Notes: generated by a model not told the origin, from the letters alone. Positions 10,224 through 19,178 are shown, numbered from the stretch's first letter. The stretch: 64,000 nucleotides of DNA from Pseudomonas tensinigenes (GCF_014268445.2 NZ_CP077089.1:3031501-3095500); one strand, 5' to 3'. Program-made: numbers and translations.

Positions 10224-10291
10224 CGGCCAACCCTGTGCTAACTTCCTTCGACATAACCGGTTACAAAAATAACAATCAAGCGTGATCCGGA

Positions 10292-11401
10292 ATGTCAGCC
10301 CCCATGAACGTAAAAGTCCAAGACCCGACCTTTGAATTGGCGCTGGTTTCGCCATTTCTTTTGCAAACCCTCGCCGAAGTTGCGCAGAACAAGGGTATCG
10401 ATCCCCAGAACCTGTGCCGTGGGCTGGGTTTTACCCTTGAGGATCTGCAGGATCCGGCGCAGCGGATTTCTTATCGTCAGGCGGTGGCGATGATTCAGCG
10501 CGCACTCAAAGTGCTGCCCAATCAAGGCTTGGGGCTGTGGGTCGGCGCGCAGAACGTACTCGGCACTTTGGGTCTGCTTGGGCATGTGCTGTCGCTGTGC
10601 AAGACCTTGCGCGACGCCTTTGCGCTGGGGATTCGTCATCAGCACACGTCGGGCGGGATTGTGGTGTCCAGCGTCGATGTGGTCGACGGTCAAGTGCATC
10701 TCGATGCCGAGTGCCGCTTGCCATTTGCCGATGTGCAGGTATTTGCGGTCGAGGAGTTTTTCGCCAGCCTGCTGGTGTATGGCCGCGCACTGGTGGGGGC
10801 TGAGTTCAAGGCGATTGCCGTGGAATTCGTGCATGCCGCGCCGGATTATCTGAGCGAATACCAGCGTTTGCTCGGGCCGGAGGTGCGCTTCGGCTGTCTG
10901 CACAATCGCATGCTGATCGATGCGCAGTGGCTGGACGTGAATCTGCCCAATCATCATTCGCTAGCGCTGCGTCAGGCCGTTGCCTTGCTGGAACTGGAAG
11001 CAGCGCAGGTGCATCAGAAACTCGATCTGATTCAGGCTGTGGAGCGGGCGATTGCCCGGGATCTGAGCAGCGGCAGCCACATTGAAAAGATTGCTGGTGA
11101 TTTGAATATGAGCAGTCGTACGTTGCGGCGGCGGTTGACTGAGCATGCGCTGACGTTTGAGGCGCTGCTGGAACAGGTGCGCCAGGCGCGCACGCTGAGT
11201 CTGTTGGCCAATCCCGATATGCCGATCGAGCGGATTACCGAGGAAGTCGGGTACAGCGATGTGCGCAGTTTTCGCCGGGCGTTCAAGCGCTGGACGGGGT
11301 TGAGTCCGAGTGCCTGGCGTAATGACGCTAACCCTCACCCCAGCCCTCTCCCGGAGGGAGAGGGGGCCGACCGAGGTGTCTTGCGAGTTACATCGACCTG
11401 A
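10292..11401 (+). CDS. AraC-family transcriptional regulator (AraC-binding domain type)
   Basis: 369 residues. The N-terminal two thirds match the ligand-sensing domain found in OruR/ArgR-like AraC regulators (motifs GLGLWVGAQ, LGTLGLLGHVL). The C-terminus (about residues 235-345) has the two helix-turn-helices of the family, with IAGDLNMSSRTLRRRL and ITEEVGYSDVRSFRRAFKRWTG. The protein should end soon after the final LSPSAWR, but the frame runs on for another 20 or so residues through a copy of the CCTCACCC intergenic repeat. So the C-terminal tail is repeat-derived. It probably regulates the divergent outer-membrane protein gene. The start at 10292 has only a weak ribosome binding site; an ATG at 10304 is an alternative. 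Confidence 0.88.
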   Translation: MSAPMNVKVQDPTFELALVSPFLLQTLAEVAQNKGIDPQNLCRGLGFTLEDLQDPAQRISYRQAVAMIQRALKVLPNQGLGLWVGAQNVLGTLGLLGHVLSLCKTLRDAFALGIRHQHTSGGIVVSSVDVVDGQVHLDAECRLPFADVQVFAVEEFFASLLVYGRALVGAEFKAIAVEFVHAAPDYLSEYQRLLGPEVRFGCLHNRMLIDAQWLDVNLPNHHSLALRQAVALLELEAAQVHQKLDLIQAVERAIARDLSSGSHIEKIAGDLNMSSRTLRRRLTEHALTFEALLEQVRQARTLSLLANPDMPIERITEEVGYSDVRSFRRAFKRWTGLSPSAWRNDANPHPSPLPEGEGADRGVLRVTST

Positions 11402-11584
11402 AAGATTGTGTCGATTATGGACTTGAGAGAATGAAGGCTAACCGGGGTTTCTTGTGTCAAACATCGACCTGAAAGTTTTTTGTCGATTATGGATTCGGTA
11501 CAGCAATTTCAAGTCGGCGTATCTCCACAGCATCCCCCAATCAGTTCCCTCTCCCTCCGGGAGAGGGCTAGGGTGAGGGGCTTT
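11331..11584. repeat. CCTCACCC/CCCTCTCCC dispersed repeat, composite copy
   Basis: It begins with CCCTCACCCCAGCCCTCTCC, a short hairpin of GGAGGGAGAGGG type and GACCGAGGTGTC. Two diverged copies of an ATCGACCTGAAAG...TCGATTATGGA block follow, and it closes with the inverted CCCTCTCCCTCCGGGAGAGGG and AGGGTGAGGGG. The same unit recurs near 18.2, 45.4 and 51.9 kb. The first 70 bases encode the tail of the AraC-type regulator. Otherwise the 254 bases between the regulator and the peroxidase hold no gene. Confidence 0.8.
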
Positions 11585-11655
11585 TGACTCCCGCCAAACC
11601 CACACAAACCCTCCGGCCACAGGTAAACTCCCGCGCACTTTCCCAAGGAGTTCAC

Positions 11656-12543
11656 ATGAGTTACTACCAGCCGGGCATTCTCGCCACCCCAGTTCCTGCG
11701 CAAGCACGTCACCTGTTTTTCGCCCTTGAGTCGGTGGAAGCGCTGCCGCAGGCGATCGACAACCTGATCAATCAGGTGGACGGCCAGTCGGCGGTGGTCG
11801 GTTTCGGCGAATCCCTGGCCAAAGCCCTCAACGTGCAGATCGACGGCCTGCGCAGTTTTCCGGCCATGACTGGCGTTGGCGTCGAAAACCCGTCGACCCA
11901 GCACGCACTGTGGGTCTGGCTGCACGGCGTCGACCGTGGTGACCTGCTCAACCGCTGCAACGCCCTCGAAGCCGCACTGGCCCCGGCCCTGCGCCTGGTA
12001 GAAATGCAGGAAGCCTTCCGCCACAAGGACGGCCACGATCTGACTGGCTATGAAGACGGCACCGAAAACCCGCACGACGAAGCCGCGCTTGCCGCCGCCC
12101 TGCAAAGCGCCGGCGCTGACGGCATGGTCGGCGGCAGCTTCGCCGCGATCCAGCAGTGGCAGCACGACCTCAAGGGTTTCCACAAACTCTCGTCCGACGA
12201 CAAAGACAACATCATGGGCCGTCGCCTCAGCGACAACGAAGAGATTGACGATGCGCCAATCTCCGCCCACGTCAAACGCACCGCGCAGGAAAGCTTCGCC
12301 CCGGAAGCGTTTGTCGTGCGCCGCTCGATGCCGTGGATCGAAGGTGATCGCGCCGGCCTGATGTTCCTCGCTTTCGGTTTCTCGCTGGATGCCTTCGAAG
12401 CGCAACTGCGCCGTATGAGCGGTCTGGAAGACGGCATCACCGATGGCCTGTATCGCATCAGCCGACCGATTACTGGCGGCTACTACTGGTGCCCGCCGCT
12501 GAAGGACGGTCACCTCGATTTGCGCGCTTTGCGCATTGGCTGA
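11656..12543 (+). CDS. Dyp-type haem peroxidase
   Basis: A 295-residue cytoplasmic peroxidase of the dye-decolorising (YfeX/DypB-like) family, which uses hydrogen peroxide to oxidise dyes and other electron donors. The signature GYEDGT is at residues 131-136 (catalytic Asp) and the proximal haem-ligand His is probably in SAHVKRT near residue 205. There is no signal peptide or Tat motif, so it is presumably cytosolic unless packaged by an encapsulin, which is not encoded nearby. I chose the ATG at 11656 because AAGGAG lies 5 bases upstream; an in-frame ATG at 11584 would read through repeat DNA. The oxidoreductase gene follows 22 bases later, probably in the same transcript. Confidence 0.92.
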   Translation: MSYYQPGILATPVPAQARHLFFALESVEALPQAIDNLINQVDGQSAVVGFGESLAKALNVQIDGLRSFPAMTGVGVENPSTQHALWVWLHGVDRGDLLNRCNALEAALAPALRLVEMQEAFRHKDGHDLTGYEDGTENPHDEAALAAALQSAGADGMVGGSFAAIQQWQHDLKGFHKLSSDDKDNIMGRRLSDNEEIDDAPISAHVKRTAQESFAPEAFVVRRSMPWIEGDRAGLMFLAFGFSLDAFEAQLRRMSGLEDGITDGLYRISRPITGGYYWCPPLKDGHLDLRALRIG

Positions 12544-12565
12544 TCTTGAAAAAAGGGACTGAAAA

Positions 12566-13534
12566 ATGAACGTGGTGCGCTGGGGTATGATCGGTTGCGG
12601 TGATGTCACTGAACGCAAGAGCGGGCCGGCCTTCTACAAGGTGCCCGGTTCGGCGTTGGTGGCGGTGATGGGCCGACGGTTTGAGGCGGTGACTGACTAC
12701 GCCGCGCGCCATGGCATCGACCGGGTTTACACCGATGTCGATGCGCTGATCAACGATCCCGAGGTGGACGCGGTGTACATCGCCACGCCACCCGACAGCC
12801 ACCACGCCTACAGCCTGAAAGTCGCCGCTGCCGGCAAACATTGCTGCGTGGAAAAACCCATGGCGCTGAATGCCGGGCAAAGCCGTGAAATGCAGCAGGC
12901 GTTTGCCGAGGCGGGTTTGCACCTGTTCGTGGCCTATTACCGCCGTTCGTTGCCGCGTTTTGCGCAGGTGCGGCAATGGCTGGAGCAGGGGCGCATCGGT
13001 GACGTGCGGCACTTGAACTGGACGCTGACCAAGGCACCTTCGCCGGCGGATCTGGACGGTCGCGACAATTGGCGCACCGATCCTGCGGTGGCCGGTGGCG
13101 GGTACTTTGCCGATCTGGCCAGCCATGGGTTTGACCTGTTCCAGTATTTGCTCGGCGACATTGTCGACATCGCCGGTTTCACCGCGCGTCAGGCCGGGTT
13201 GTATGCGGCAGAAGACGCGGTCAGCGCCAGTTGGCGGTTCGCCTCCGGGGCGTTGGGTATGGGCTGCTGGAGCTTTGTCGCGGATCGGCGTGAGGATCGG
13301 GTCGAGATCATCGGCAGCCTTGGGCGGATCAGTTTTTCGGTGTTTGATGAACATCCGGTGCAGTTGCAGGCCGATGAACACATCAGCCTGGAAATCCCCC
13401 ATCACGAACACATTCAGTGGCATCACGTGCTGGGCATGAATGCGCATATTCGTGGCGAATCACAACACCCCGCCGTCGCCGAACAAGCGCTCAAGACCGA
13501 CTGGGTCATGGACCAGATCCTCAAGCGCCACTGA
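12566..13534 (+). CDS. Gfo/Idh/MocA-family oxidoreductase
   Basis: 322 residues. The N-terminal Rossmann fold has GMIGCGDVTERKSGPA, and the family EKP motif (CCVEKPMALN) follows at about residue 95. The C-terminal alpha/beta substrate domain includes GGGYFADLASHGFDL. Members are NAD(P)-dependent dehydrogenases of sugars, inositols and related polyols; the substrate here cannot be read from sequence. It starts 22 bases after the Dyp peroxidase, with AAAGGGA before the ATG, so the two are likely co-transcribed, although no shared pathway is obvious. Confidence 0.9.
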   Translation: MNVVRWGMIGCGDVTERKSGPAFYKVPGSALVAVMGRRFEAVTDYAARHGIDRVYTDVDALINDPEVDAVYIATPPDSHHAYSLKVAAAGKHCCVEKPMALNAGQSREMQQAFAEAGLHLFVAYYRRSLPRFAQVRQWLEQGRIGDVRHLNWTLTKAPSPADLDGRDNWRTDPAVAGGGYFADLASHGFDLFQYLLGDIVDIAGFTARQAGLYAAEDAVSASWRFASGALGMGCWSFVADRREDRVEIIGSLGRISFSVFDEHPVQLQADEHISLEIPHHEHIQWHHVLGMNAHIRGESQHPAVAEQALKTDWVMDQILKRH

Positions 13535-13559
13535 CCTTACCGACTTACACAAACCCCCT

Positions 13560-13647
13560 GTGGGAGCGAGCCTGCTCGCGAAGGCTGCGTGTCAGTCGCC
13601 ATCATTGCTGAAATAACCACCGCTTTCGCGAGCAGGCTCGCTCCCAC
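13560..13647. repeat. REP inverted pair
   Basis: Two REP units (GTGGGAGCGAGCCTGCTCGCGAA) in inverted orientation, about 40 bases apart. They lie between the oxidoreductase and the GntR regulator. Confidence 0.92.
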
Positions 13648-13703
13648 ATTGGGCAGTACGTCGTCGTATCTAAGGTTATGCCCATTCGGTATTTCTCAAC
13701 CTT

Positions 13704-13751
13704 GTCATAACAACTCTAAGATCACGTCATAACTCGTTATAACATGTGATC
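13704..13751 (+). promoter_or_regulatory. Candidate GntR operator cluster
   Basis: Just before the GntR gene are GTCATAAC (13704-13711), GTCATAAC (13726-13733) and the palindrome GTTATAAC (13736-13743). The latter two sit inside an outer inverted repeat, GATCAC (13720-13725) and GTGATC (13746-13751). Short AT-rich palindromes of this kind are usual GntR/HutC sites. The position, ending 6 bases before the start codon, fits autoregulation of the whole cluster. Confidence 0.5.
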
Positions 13752-13756
13752 CCGCG

Positions 13757-14509
13757 ATGACCGATAACGTTCTCTCTTTAAGCAGCGTCCCGCTGCACAC
13801 CCAACTGCGCGACGTCCTCCGTGCGCGCATCCTCGACGGCGAATACCCGCAAGACAGCCAGATGCCCTCCGAAAGCGAACTAGGTGCCTTGTTCAAAGTC
13901 AGCCGCATCACCGTGCGCCAAGCCTTGGGCGACCTGCAAAAGGAAGGGCTGATCTTCAAGATCCACGGCAAAGGCACCTTCGTCGCCAAGCCGAAAACCT
14001 TTCAAAACGTCAGCAGCCTGCAAGGCCTCGCCGAGTCGATGACCGGCCGTGGCTACGAGGTGATCAACCGCCTGCGCAGCTTCAAATTCATCCCGGCCGA
14101 CAAGCGCGTCGCCGAGCGTTTGCAAGTTGCCGAAGGCGAAACCGTCGCGCAGATCAAACGCGTACGCCTGATCAACCGTGAGCCGATCTCGCTGGAAATC
14201 ACCTATCTGCCCAAAGCCGTCGGCGAGCGGCTGGAGAAGGCCGATCTGGTCACCCGCGACATCTTTCTGATCCTTGAAAACGACTGCGGCATCGCCCTCG
14301 GTCACGCCGATCTGGCTATCGACGCGGTGCTGGCCGACAGCGACCTGACCCAGGCGCTGAACGTCGAGGCCGGTTCGCCGATCATGCGTATCGAACGCCT
14401 GACCCACGACGCGCAAGGCCAGCCGCTGGACTTCGAACACCTTTATTACCGTGGCGATGCGTTCCAGTACCGCCTGCGGATCGACCGGCAAAAAGGGGAG
14501 CAGGCATGA
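13757..14509 (+). CDS. GntR-family (HutC/UTRA) transcriptional regulator
   Basis: 250 residues. The N-terminal winged helix-turn-helix (about residues 12-75) includes MPSESELGALFKVSRITVRQ and IHGKGTFVAKP. The C-terminal UTRA ligand-binding domain (about 95-240) has the family sequence PISLEITYLP and ends with DFEHLYYRGDAFQYRLRI. Its stop codon overlaps the start of the flavoprotein gene (ATGA), so the regulator is the first gene of the operon it presumably controls. The effector is unknown; it is likely a substrate or product of the flavoprotein/ABC-importer pathway downstream. Confidence 0.92.
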   Translation: MTDNVLSLSSVPLHTQLRDVLRARILDGEYPQDSQMPSESELGALFKVSRITVRQALGDLQKEGLIFKIHGKGTFVAKPKTFQNVSSLQGLAESMTGRGYEVINRLRSFKFIPADKRVAERLQVAEGETVAQIKRVRLINREPISLEITYLPKAVGERLEKADLVTRDIFLILENDCGIALGHADLAIDAVLADSDLTQALNVEAGSPIMRIERLTHDAQGQPLDFEHLYYRGDAFQYRLRIDRQKGEQA

Positions 14510-16236
14510 CCCGCAACGTGCTCGAACAGGAATACGACATCGTCGTCATCGGCGGTGGCACCGCAGGCCCGATGGCCGCGATCAAGGCCAAGGAAAAGAA
14601 CCGCGATCTGCGCGTGTTGCTGGTCGACAAGGCCAACGTCAAACGCAGCGGCGCCATCAGCATGGGCATGGACGGCCTGAACAACGCGATCATTCCCGGC
14701 CACTCGACGCCCGAGCAGTACACCAAGGAAATCACCATCGCCAACGACGGCATCGTCAATCAGGCCGCCGTTTACGCCTACGCCACCCACAGCTTTGAAA
14801 CCATCGAGCAGCTGGACCGCTGGGGTGTGAAGTTCGAGAAGGACGAGACCGGCGATTACGCGGTGAAAAAAGTCCACCACATGGGCGCCTACGTGCTGCC
14901 GATGCCGGAAGGGCACGACATCAAACAGGTCCTTTATCGCCAGTTGAAACGTGCGCGAGTGAGCATCACCAATCGCCTCGTTTGCACGCGGTTGCTGACT
15001 GACGCGGAGGGCACCGTCAACGGTGTGATGGGCTTCGACTGTCGCAGCGCTGACTTCCATGTGATCAAAGCGAAAGCCGTGATCCTCGCCTGCGGTGCCG
15101 CCGGACGCCTCGGTCTGCCGTCGTCGGGTTACCTGATGGGCACTTACGAAAACCCGACCAACGCCGGCGACGGTTACGCGATGGCCTATCACGCCGGCGC
15201 CGAACTGGCCAACCTCGAGTGCTTCCAGATCAACCCGCTGATCAAGGATTACAACGGCCCGGCCTGCGCCTACGTCACCGGCCCGCTGGGCGGCTACACC
15301 GCCAACAACAAGGGCGAACGCTTCATCGAGTGCGACTACTGGAGCGGGCAGATGATGTGGGAGTTTCATCAGGAACTGGAGAGCGGCAACGGCCCGGTGT
15401 TCCTCAAACTTGATCACCTCGCGGAAGAAACCATCCAGAACATCGAGGAAATTCTGCACAGCAACGAGCGGCCGAGTCGCGGTCAGTTTCACGCCAATCG
15501 CGGCACCGATTACCGCACGCAGATGGTTGAAATGCACATCTCCGAAATCGGTTTTTGCAGCGGTCACTCGGCGTCCGGTGTATGGGTCAACGAACGCGCC
15601 GAGACCTCGGTGAAGGGTTTGTACTCGGCGGGTGACATGGCCGCTGTGCCGCACAATTACATGCTCGGTGCCTTCACCTACGGCTGGTTCGCCGGGCATA
15701 ACGCCGCAGATTTTGTCGCCGGCCGCGAGTTTTCTGCGCTGGACGCCGAGCAGATCGAGAAGGAAAAGGCCCGGGTCTACGCACCGCTGGATCGCGAACA
15801 CGGTCTGCCGCCGGCGCAGGTCGAGTACAAGCTGCGGCGTTTCGTCAACGATTACCTGCAACCGCCGAAAGTCACCAAGAAGATGCAGATCGGCCTGCAA
15901 CGCTTCAGCGACATCGAACGCGATCTCGAGCAGATGAAGGCCAACAACGCCCACGAACTGATGCGCGCCATGGAAACCAGCGTGATTCGCGATTGCGCCG
16001 AAATGGCCGCGCGTGCCTCGTTGTTCCGCGCCGAAAGTCGTTGGGGCCTGTACCACTATCGCATCGACCACCCGCAGCGCAACGACAGTGAATGGTTCTG
16101 CCATTGCCATTTGAAGAAGGGCGATGACGGCCAGATGACCAGTTTCAAGAAAGCCGTCGAGCCTTACATCATCCCGCTTGATGCCGAGGAAATGCAGGCT
16201 TACGACCGCTTGCGGGTCGGCGCTTTCGCCGCTTGA
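14506..16236 (+). CDS. FAD-dependent flavoprotein, AprA/fumarate-reductase-like
   Basis: 576 residues. The FAD-binding dinucleotide fold is at the N-terminus (DIVVIGGGTAGPMAA, residues 11-25), with further FAD contacts around AVILACGAAGRLGLP and GLYSAGDMAAVPHNYMLGAF. The overall plan and the pairing with a two-cluster ferredoxin resemble adenylylsulfate reductase alpha (AprA) and the fumarate reductase/succinate dehydrogenase flavoprotein family. However, the cluster has no other dissimilatory sulfur genes (no sat, no dsr), so real AMP-sulfite chemistry is doubtful. It overlaps the GntR gene by 4 bases and precedes the ferredoxin by 28 bases. It probably oxidises or reduces a compound brought in by the adjoining ABC importer. 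The active-site residues could not be checked by alignment. Confidence 0.8.
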   Translation: MTRNVLEQEYDIVVIGGGTAGPMAAIKAKEKNRDLRVLLVDKANVKRSGAISMGMDGLNNAIIPGHSTPEQYTKEITIANDGIVNQAAVYAYATHSFETIEQLDRWGVKFEKDETGDYAVKKVHHMGAYVLPMPEGHDIKQVLYRQLKRARVSITNRLVCTRLLTDAEGTVNGVMGFDCRSADFHVIKAKAVILACGAAGRLGLPSSGYLMGTYENPTNAGDGYAMAYHAGAELANLECFQINPLIKDYNGPACAYVTGPLGGYTANNKGERFIECDYWSGQMMWEFHQELESGNGPVFLKLDHLAEETIQNIEEILHSNERPSRGQFHANRGTDYRTQMVEMHISEIGFCSGHSASGVWVNERAETSVKGLYSAGDMAAVPHNYMLGAFTYGWFAGHNAADFVAGREFSALDAEQIEKEKARVYAPLDREHGLPPAQVEYKLRRFVNDYLQPPKVTKKMQIGLQRFSDIERDLEQMKANNAHELMRAMETSVIRDCAEMAARASLFRAESRWGLYHYRIDHPQRNDSEWFCHCHLKKGDDGQMTSFKKAVEPYIIPLDAEEMQAYDRLRVGAFAA

Positions 16237-16264
16237 TACATCAATAAATCAAAGAGTCCGAACC

Positions 16265-16510
16265 ATGGCCTATCAAGCTCAGGAAATCTTCTTCCGCTCC
16301 AACGCCCCCGTCACCGTGGACGAGGACAAATGCATCGCCGAAAAAGGCTGCACCGTGTGTGTCGACGTTTGCCCGATGGACTTGCTGGCGATCAACCCGG
16401 CGACGCAAAAGGCCTACATGGCGTTCGATGAATGCTGGTACTGCATGCCGTGCGAGAAGGATTGCCCGACGGGTGCCGTCAAGGTCGAGATCCCCTATTT
16501 ATTGCGTTGA
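16265..16510 (+). CDS. Two-[4Fe-4S] ferredoxin, AprB-like
   Basis: 81 residues with two cluster motifs: C-x5-C-x2-C-x3-CP (CIAEKGCTVCVDVCP) and C-x2-C-x2-C-x3-CP (CWYCMPCEKDCP). The longer gap in the first motif resembles AprB-type subunits. It is much shorter than the AprB of sulfate reducers, which has a C-terminal tail. It most likely passes electrons to or from the flavoprotein encoded immediately upstream. The ATG at 16265 is preferred; the longer open frame reads back into the flavoprotein gene. Confidence 0.85.
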   Translation: MAYQAQEIFFRSNAPVTVDEDKCIAEKGCTVCVDVCPMDLLAINPATQKAYMAFDECWYCMPCEKDCPTGAVKVEIPYLLR

Positions 16511-16523
16511 CCCCAGATCCACT

Positions 16524-16611
16524 GTGGGAGCGAGCCTGCTCGCGAATGCGATTTTTCATTCACAAATGATGGTGACTGGCACGCCGCCTTCGCGAGCAGG
16601 CTCGCTCCCAC
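16524..16611. repeat. REP inverted pair
   Basis: GTGGGAGCGAGCCTGCTCGCGAA and its inverted copy, between the ferredoxin and the ABC substrate-binding protein. It may partly uncouple expression of the two halves of the cluster. Confidence 0.92.
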
Positions 16612-16741
16612 ATTGGAATCGAGACAACCCAAAGCCATCCGGAAACACCGGACGCTGGATTCACCGAAAACCCCTCGTTTCCCACCGCGCCCTGATCGCG
16701 GCGGAGACGAACTCAAATAAATGATTCGAGGGGATACAACC

Positions 16742-18133
16742 ATGTTGCGAGCAGCAATCGCCGGTCTGGTACTGGCTTCGTTCACCGTGTCGGCCTCGGC
16801 CGAAACCATCCGTATCGCCATCGGCACCCAGGACACCACCATCAACTGCGCCGCCGGCGGCTTGTTGATTCGTGAGCTCGGTCTGCTCGACAAATATTTG
16901 CCCCACGACGGCGCCTACAAAGACGCCAAATACGACGTGCAGTGGAAGAACTTCACCAGCGGCGCGCCGCTGACCAACGAGATGGTCGCCGGCAAACTCG
17001 ACTTCGGCGCCATGGCCGATTTCCCCGGTGCGTTCAATGGCGTCGCGTTCGAAACCGCCGGCAAGCACAGCCTGTTCATCAGCGTTTTGTCGGGGAGCAT
17101 CAAGGGCAGCGGCAACGGCATCGTCGTGCCGAGTGCATCCGGTGTGCAGGCGCTCAGCGAACTCAAAGGCAAGACGATTTCTGTGCCGTTCGCCTCCACG
17201 GCCCACGGCATGTTGCTGCGCGCGGTAGCGGCGCAGGGCTGGGATCCGCTCAAGGACGTCAACATCATTGCCCAGCCGCCGGAAGTCGCCGGCTCCGCGT
17301 TGCAGGCCGGCAAGATCGACGCCCACGCTGATTTTGTGCCGTTCGCCGAACTGTTCCCGAGCCGGGGTTTCGCCCGCAAGATTTATGACGGCGCTCAGGC
17401 CAATGCGCCGACGTTCCATGGTGCGCTGGTGGATCAGGCGTATGCGAAGAAGTACCCGGAAGTCGTCGTCGCGTACCTGCGCGCGAGTATCGAGGCCAAT
17501 CAATTGCTCGCCGCCGAGCCTGAGAAGTACAGCGAGCTGATCGCCAAAGTCACCGGCGTCGATGCCGAGGTGAATTACCTGTTCCACGGCCCGCTCGGCG
17601 TGCAGACCCGCGACCTGAGCTGGAAGCCGGAATATCGTCAGGCGGTTGGTACGGCCATCGATACGTTGAAGCTGTTGAAGAAGGCTGATCGTGGGCTCGA
17701 TCTGAATACGTTTATTGACGATCAATACATCCGGGCGGCGTTCAAGGCGTCGAACCTGGATTACACGGCGCAGTTGGCCAACTACGCGCAGACACCGTTG
17801 AAGGCTACCGGTAAAGCGATCACTGACTTTAGCCACGTTGCAGAAATCTGGGTGCGCGGTGAGAGCAAGGTGCGGCAGTACGCGTCTGCGGAAGAGGCGT
17901 TCGCTGCACTGGCCGCGTTGAAGCAGGAAGGCAAAACCATTCGCGCGGTGTATGCGCAGGCCAGTGACAGCGGGATCAAGTTGCTCGCGGAGCAGGCGTG
18001 GTTTGCCAGTGATGAGAAGGGACGGTTAAGTGCGTTTTTGCTTAAGGGGCAGGCTCAGCAATATGCCTCGGCGCAGGGTGGCAAGGTTTTTGACTTTACG
18101 GATGCCACGACCCAAGCGGTTGCTGCTCGCTGA
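16742..18133 (+). CDS. ABC transporter substrate-binding protein, NitT/TauT type
   Basis: 463 residues with a signal peptide (MLRAAIAGLVLASFTVSASA, then ETIR). The mature part starts like nitrate/sulfonate/taurine-binding proteins (IRIAIGTQDTTINCAAGG), followed by a periplasmic-binding-protein fold with LKGKTISVPFASTAHGMLLR. It is over 100 residues longer than the usual SsuA/TauA protein, with an extra C-terminal domain (about residues 330-463) that I do not recognise. The ATG at 16742 follows GAGGGG; an in-frame ATG at 16721 would spoil the signal peptide. Permease and ATPase genes follow after a repeat. The ligand is unknown, perhaps a small organosulfur or carboxylate compound. Confidence 0.88.
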   Translation: MLRAAIAGLVLASFTVSASAETIRIAIGTQDTTINCAAGGLLIRELGLLDKYLPHDGAYKDAKYDVQWKNFTSGAPLTNEMVAGKLDFGAMADFPGAFNGVAFETAGKHSLFISVLSGSIKGSGNGIVVPSASGVQALSELKGKTISVPFASTAHGMLLRAVAAQGWDPLKDVNIIAQPPEVAGSALQAGKIDAHADFVPFAELFPSRGFARKIYDGAQANAPTFHGALVDQAYAKKYPEVVVAYLRASIEANQLLAAEPEKYSELIAKVTGVDAEVNYLFHGPLGVQTRDLSWKPEYRQAVGTAIDTLKLLKKADRGLDLNTFIDDQYIRAAFKASNLDYTAQLANYAQTPLKATGKAITDFSHVAEIWVRGESKVRQYASAEEAFAALAALKQEGKTIRAVYAQASDSGIKLLAEQAWFASDEKGRLSAFLLKGQAQQYASAQGGKVFDFTDATTQAVAAR

Positions 18134-18147
18134 TTGAAAATCAAAAG

Positions 18148-18355
18148 CCCCTCACCCTAGCCCTCTCCCAAAGGGAGAGGGGACTGACCGAGGTGTTCGG
18201 GCAAGGTACGCCGACCTGAAATACCGAGTCGAACTCAGGTTCTGAAAAGCATGAAGATCAGCTCCCTTTCAAGCTGAGCGCAGGTTTTGAAAAGCGTGAA
18301 GATCGGCTCCCTTTCCCCCTCGCCCCCTTGGGGGAGAGGGCTGGGGTGAGGGGGT
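18148..18355. repeat. CCTCACCC/CCCTCTCCC dispersed repeat
   Basis: This starts with CCCCTCACCCTAGCCCTCTCC, GGGAGAGGGGACTGACCGAGG and a diverged GACCTGAAA block, and ends with the inverted GGGGGAGAGGGCTGGGGTGA. Inside, a segment of about 50 bases (TCAGGTTCTGAAAAGCATGAAGATC-like) is present twice. The 265 bases between the binding-protein and permease genes hold nothing else. Confidence 0.8.
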
Positions 18356-18398
18356 AAATCTCAGCCACAACACAGATCCAGAACTGGAAACCCGCTCC

Positions 18399-19178
18399 AT
18401 GAAAACACCCATCCGCTGGACATCAAGAGCCGCCTCACTGCTGCTCTGCCTGCTGTTCTGGCAACTCGCCGCCAGCCACCACTGGAACCTCGGCCTCGTC
18501 ACCTTCGCCAACGTGCCGACACCTATCGCGGTGATCGAAGCGGCATTGGGCCTCGGCGACTCCGGCAAGCTCCTGCAACACCTGAGCGCCAGCCTCAGCC
18601 GCGTGTTCGCCGGTTACCTCGCCGCACTGCTGATCGGCATCGCCCTCGGTCTGGCCATCGGCCGCTCGAAATGGGCCGAAGACCTGCTGCTGCCACCCCT
18701 CGAAGTCCTGCGCCCAATCCCTGCGGTCGCATGGATTCCATTGGCCATCCTGATGTTCCCATCGTCCGAACTGTCGATGGTCTTCATCACCTTCACCGGT
18801 GCGCTGTTCCCGATCCTGCTCAACACCGTGCACGGCGTCGAAGGCGTCGACCCACGCCTGATCGCCTCAGCGAAAAGCCTCGGGGCAGGGCGCCGCGCAA
18901 TCCTGCTCGAAGTGATCCTGCCCGGCGCTGCGCCCAGCATCATCACGGGTCTTGCGATCGGCATGGGCACTTCGTGGTTCTGTCTGGTCACGGCAGAAAT
19001 GATCTCCGGCCAGTTCGGCATCGGTTACTACACCTGGGAGTCCTACACCATTCAGAACTACGCCGACATCGTCGTCGGCATGTTGCTGATCGGCGTGTTG
19101 GGCATGGGCAGCAGTCTGCTGATCAAACGCCTCGGCGGGTTGTTCACGCCCTGGCATCGACCGCGAGGAAAAGCCTGA
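18399..19178 (+). CDS. ABC transporter permease, SsuC/TauC type
   Basis: 259 residues with about six membrane segments and the inner-membrane EAA loop (PRLIASAKSLGAGRRAILLEVILPGAAPSI read in parts, about residues 150-178). The sequence PLEVLRPIPAVAWIPLAIL is typical of nitrate/sulfonate/taurine permeases. The stop overlaps the ATPase start by one base (TGATG). It should form the homodimeric channel for the binding protein upstream. Confidence 0.92.
   Translation: MKTPIRWTSRAASLLLCLLFWQLAASHHWNLGLVTFANVPTPIAVIEAALGLGDSGKLLQHLSASLSRVFAGYLAALLIGIALGLAIGRSKWAEDLLLPPLEVLRPIPAVAWIPLAILMFPSSELSMVFITFTGALFPILLNTVHGVEGVDPRLIASAKSLGAGRRAILLEVILPGAAPSIITGLAIGMGTSWFCLVTAEMISGQFGIGYYTWESYTIQNYADIVVGMLLIGVLGMGSSLLIKRLGGLFTPWHRPRGKA

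Noticed and set aside
14446..16110. Minus-strand open frame of 554 codons opposite the AprA-like flavoprotein
   Set aside because: It lacks any recognisable motif and mirrors a well-supported FAD-binding protein; a shadow of GC-rich coding DNA.
14506..16510. True dissimilatory adenylylsulfate reductase (aprBA)
   Set aside because: The ferredoxin is shorter than real AprB and no sat, qmo or dsr genes are present; only a family resemblance is claimed.
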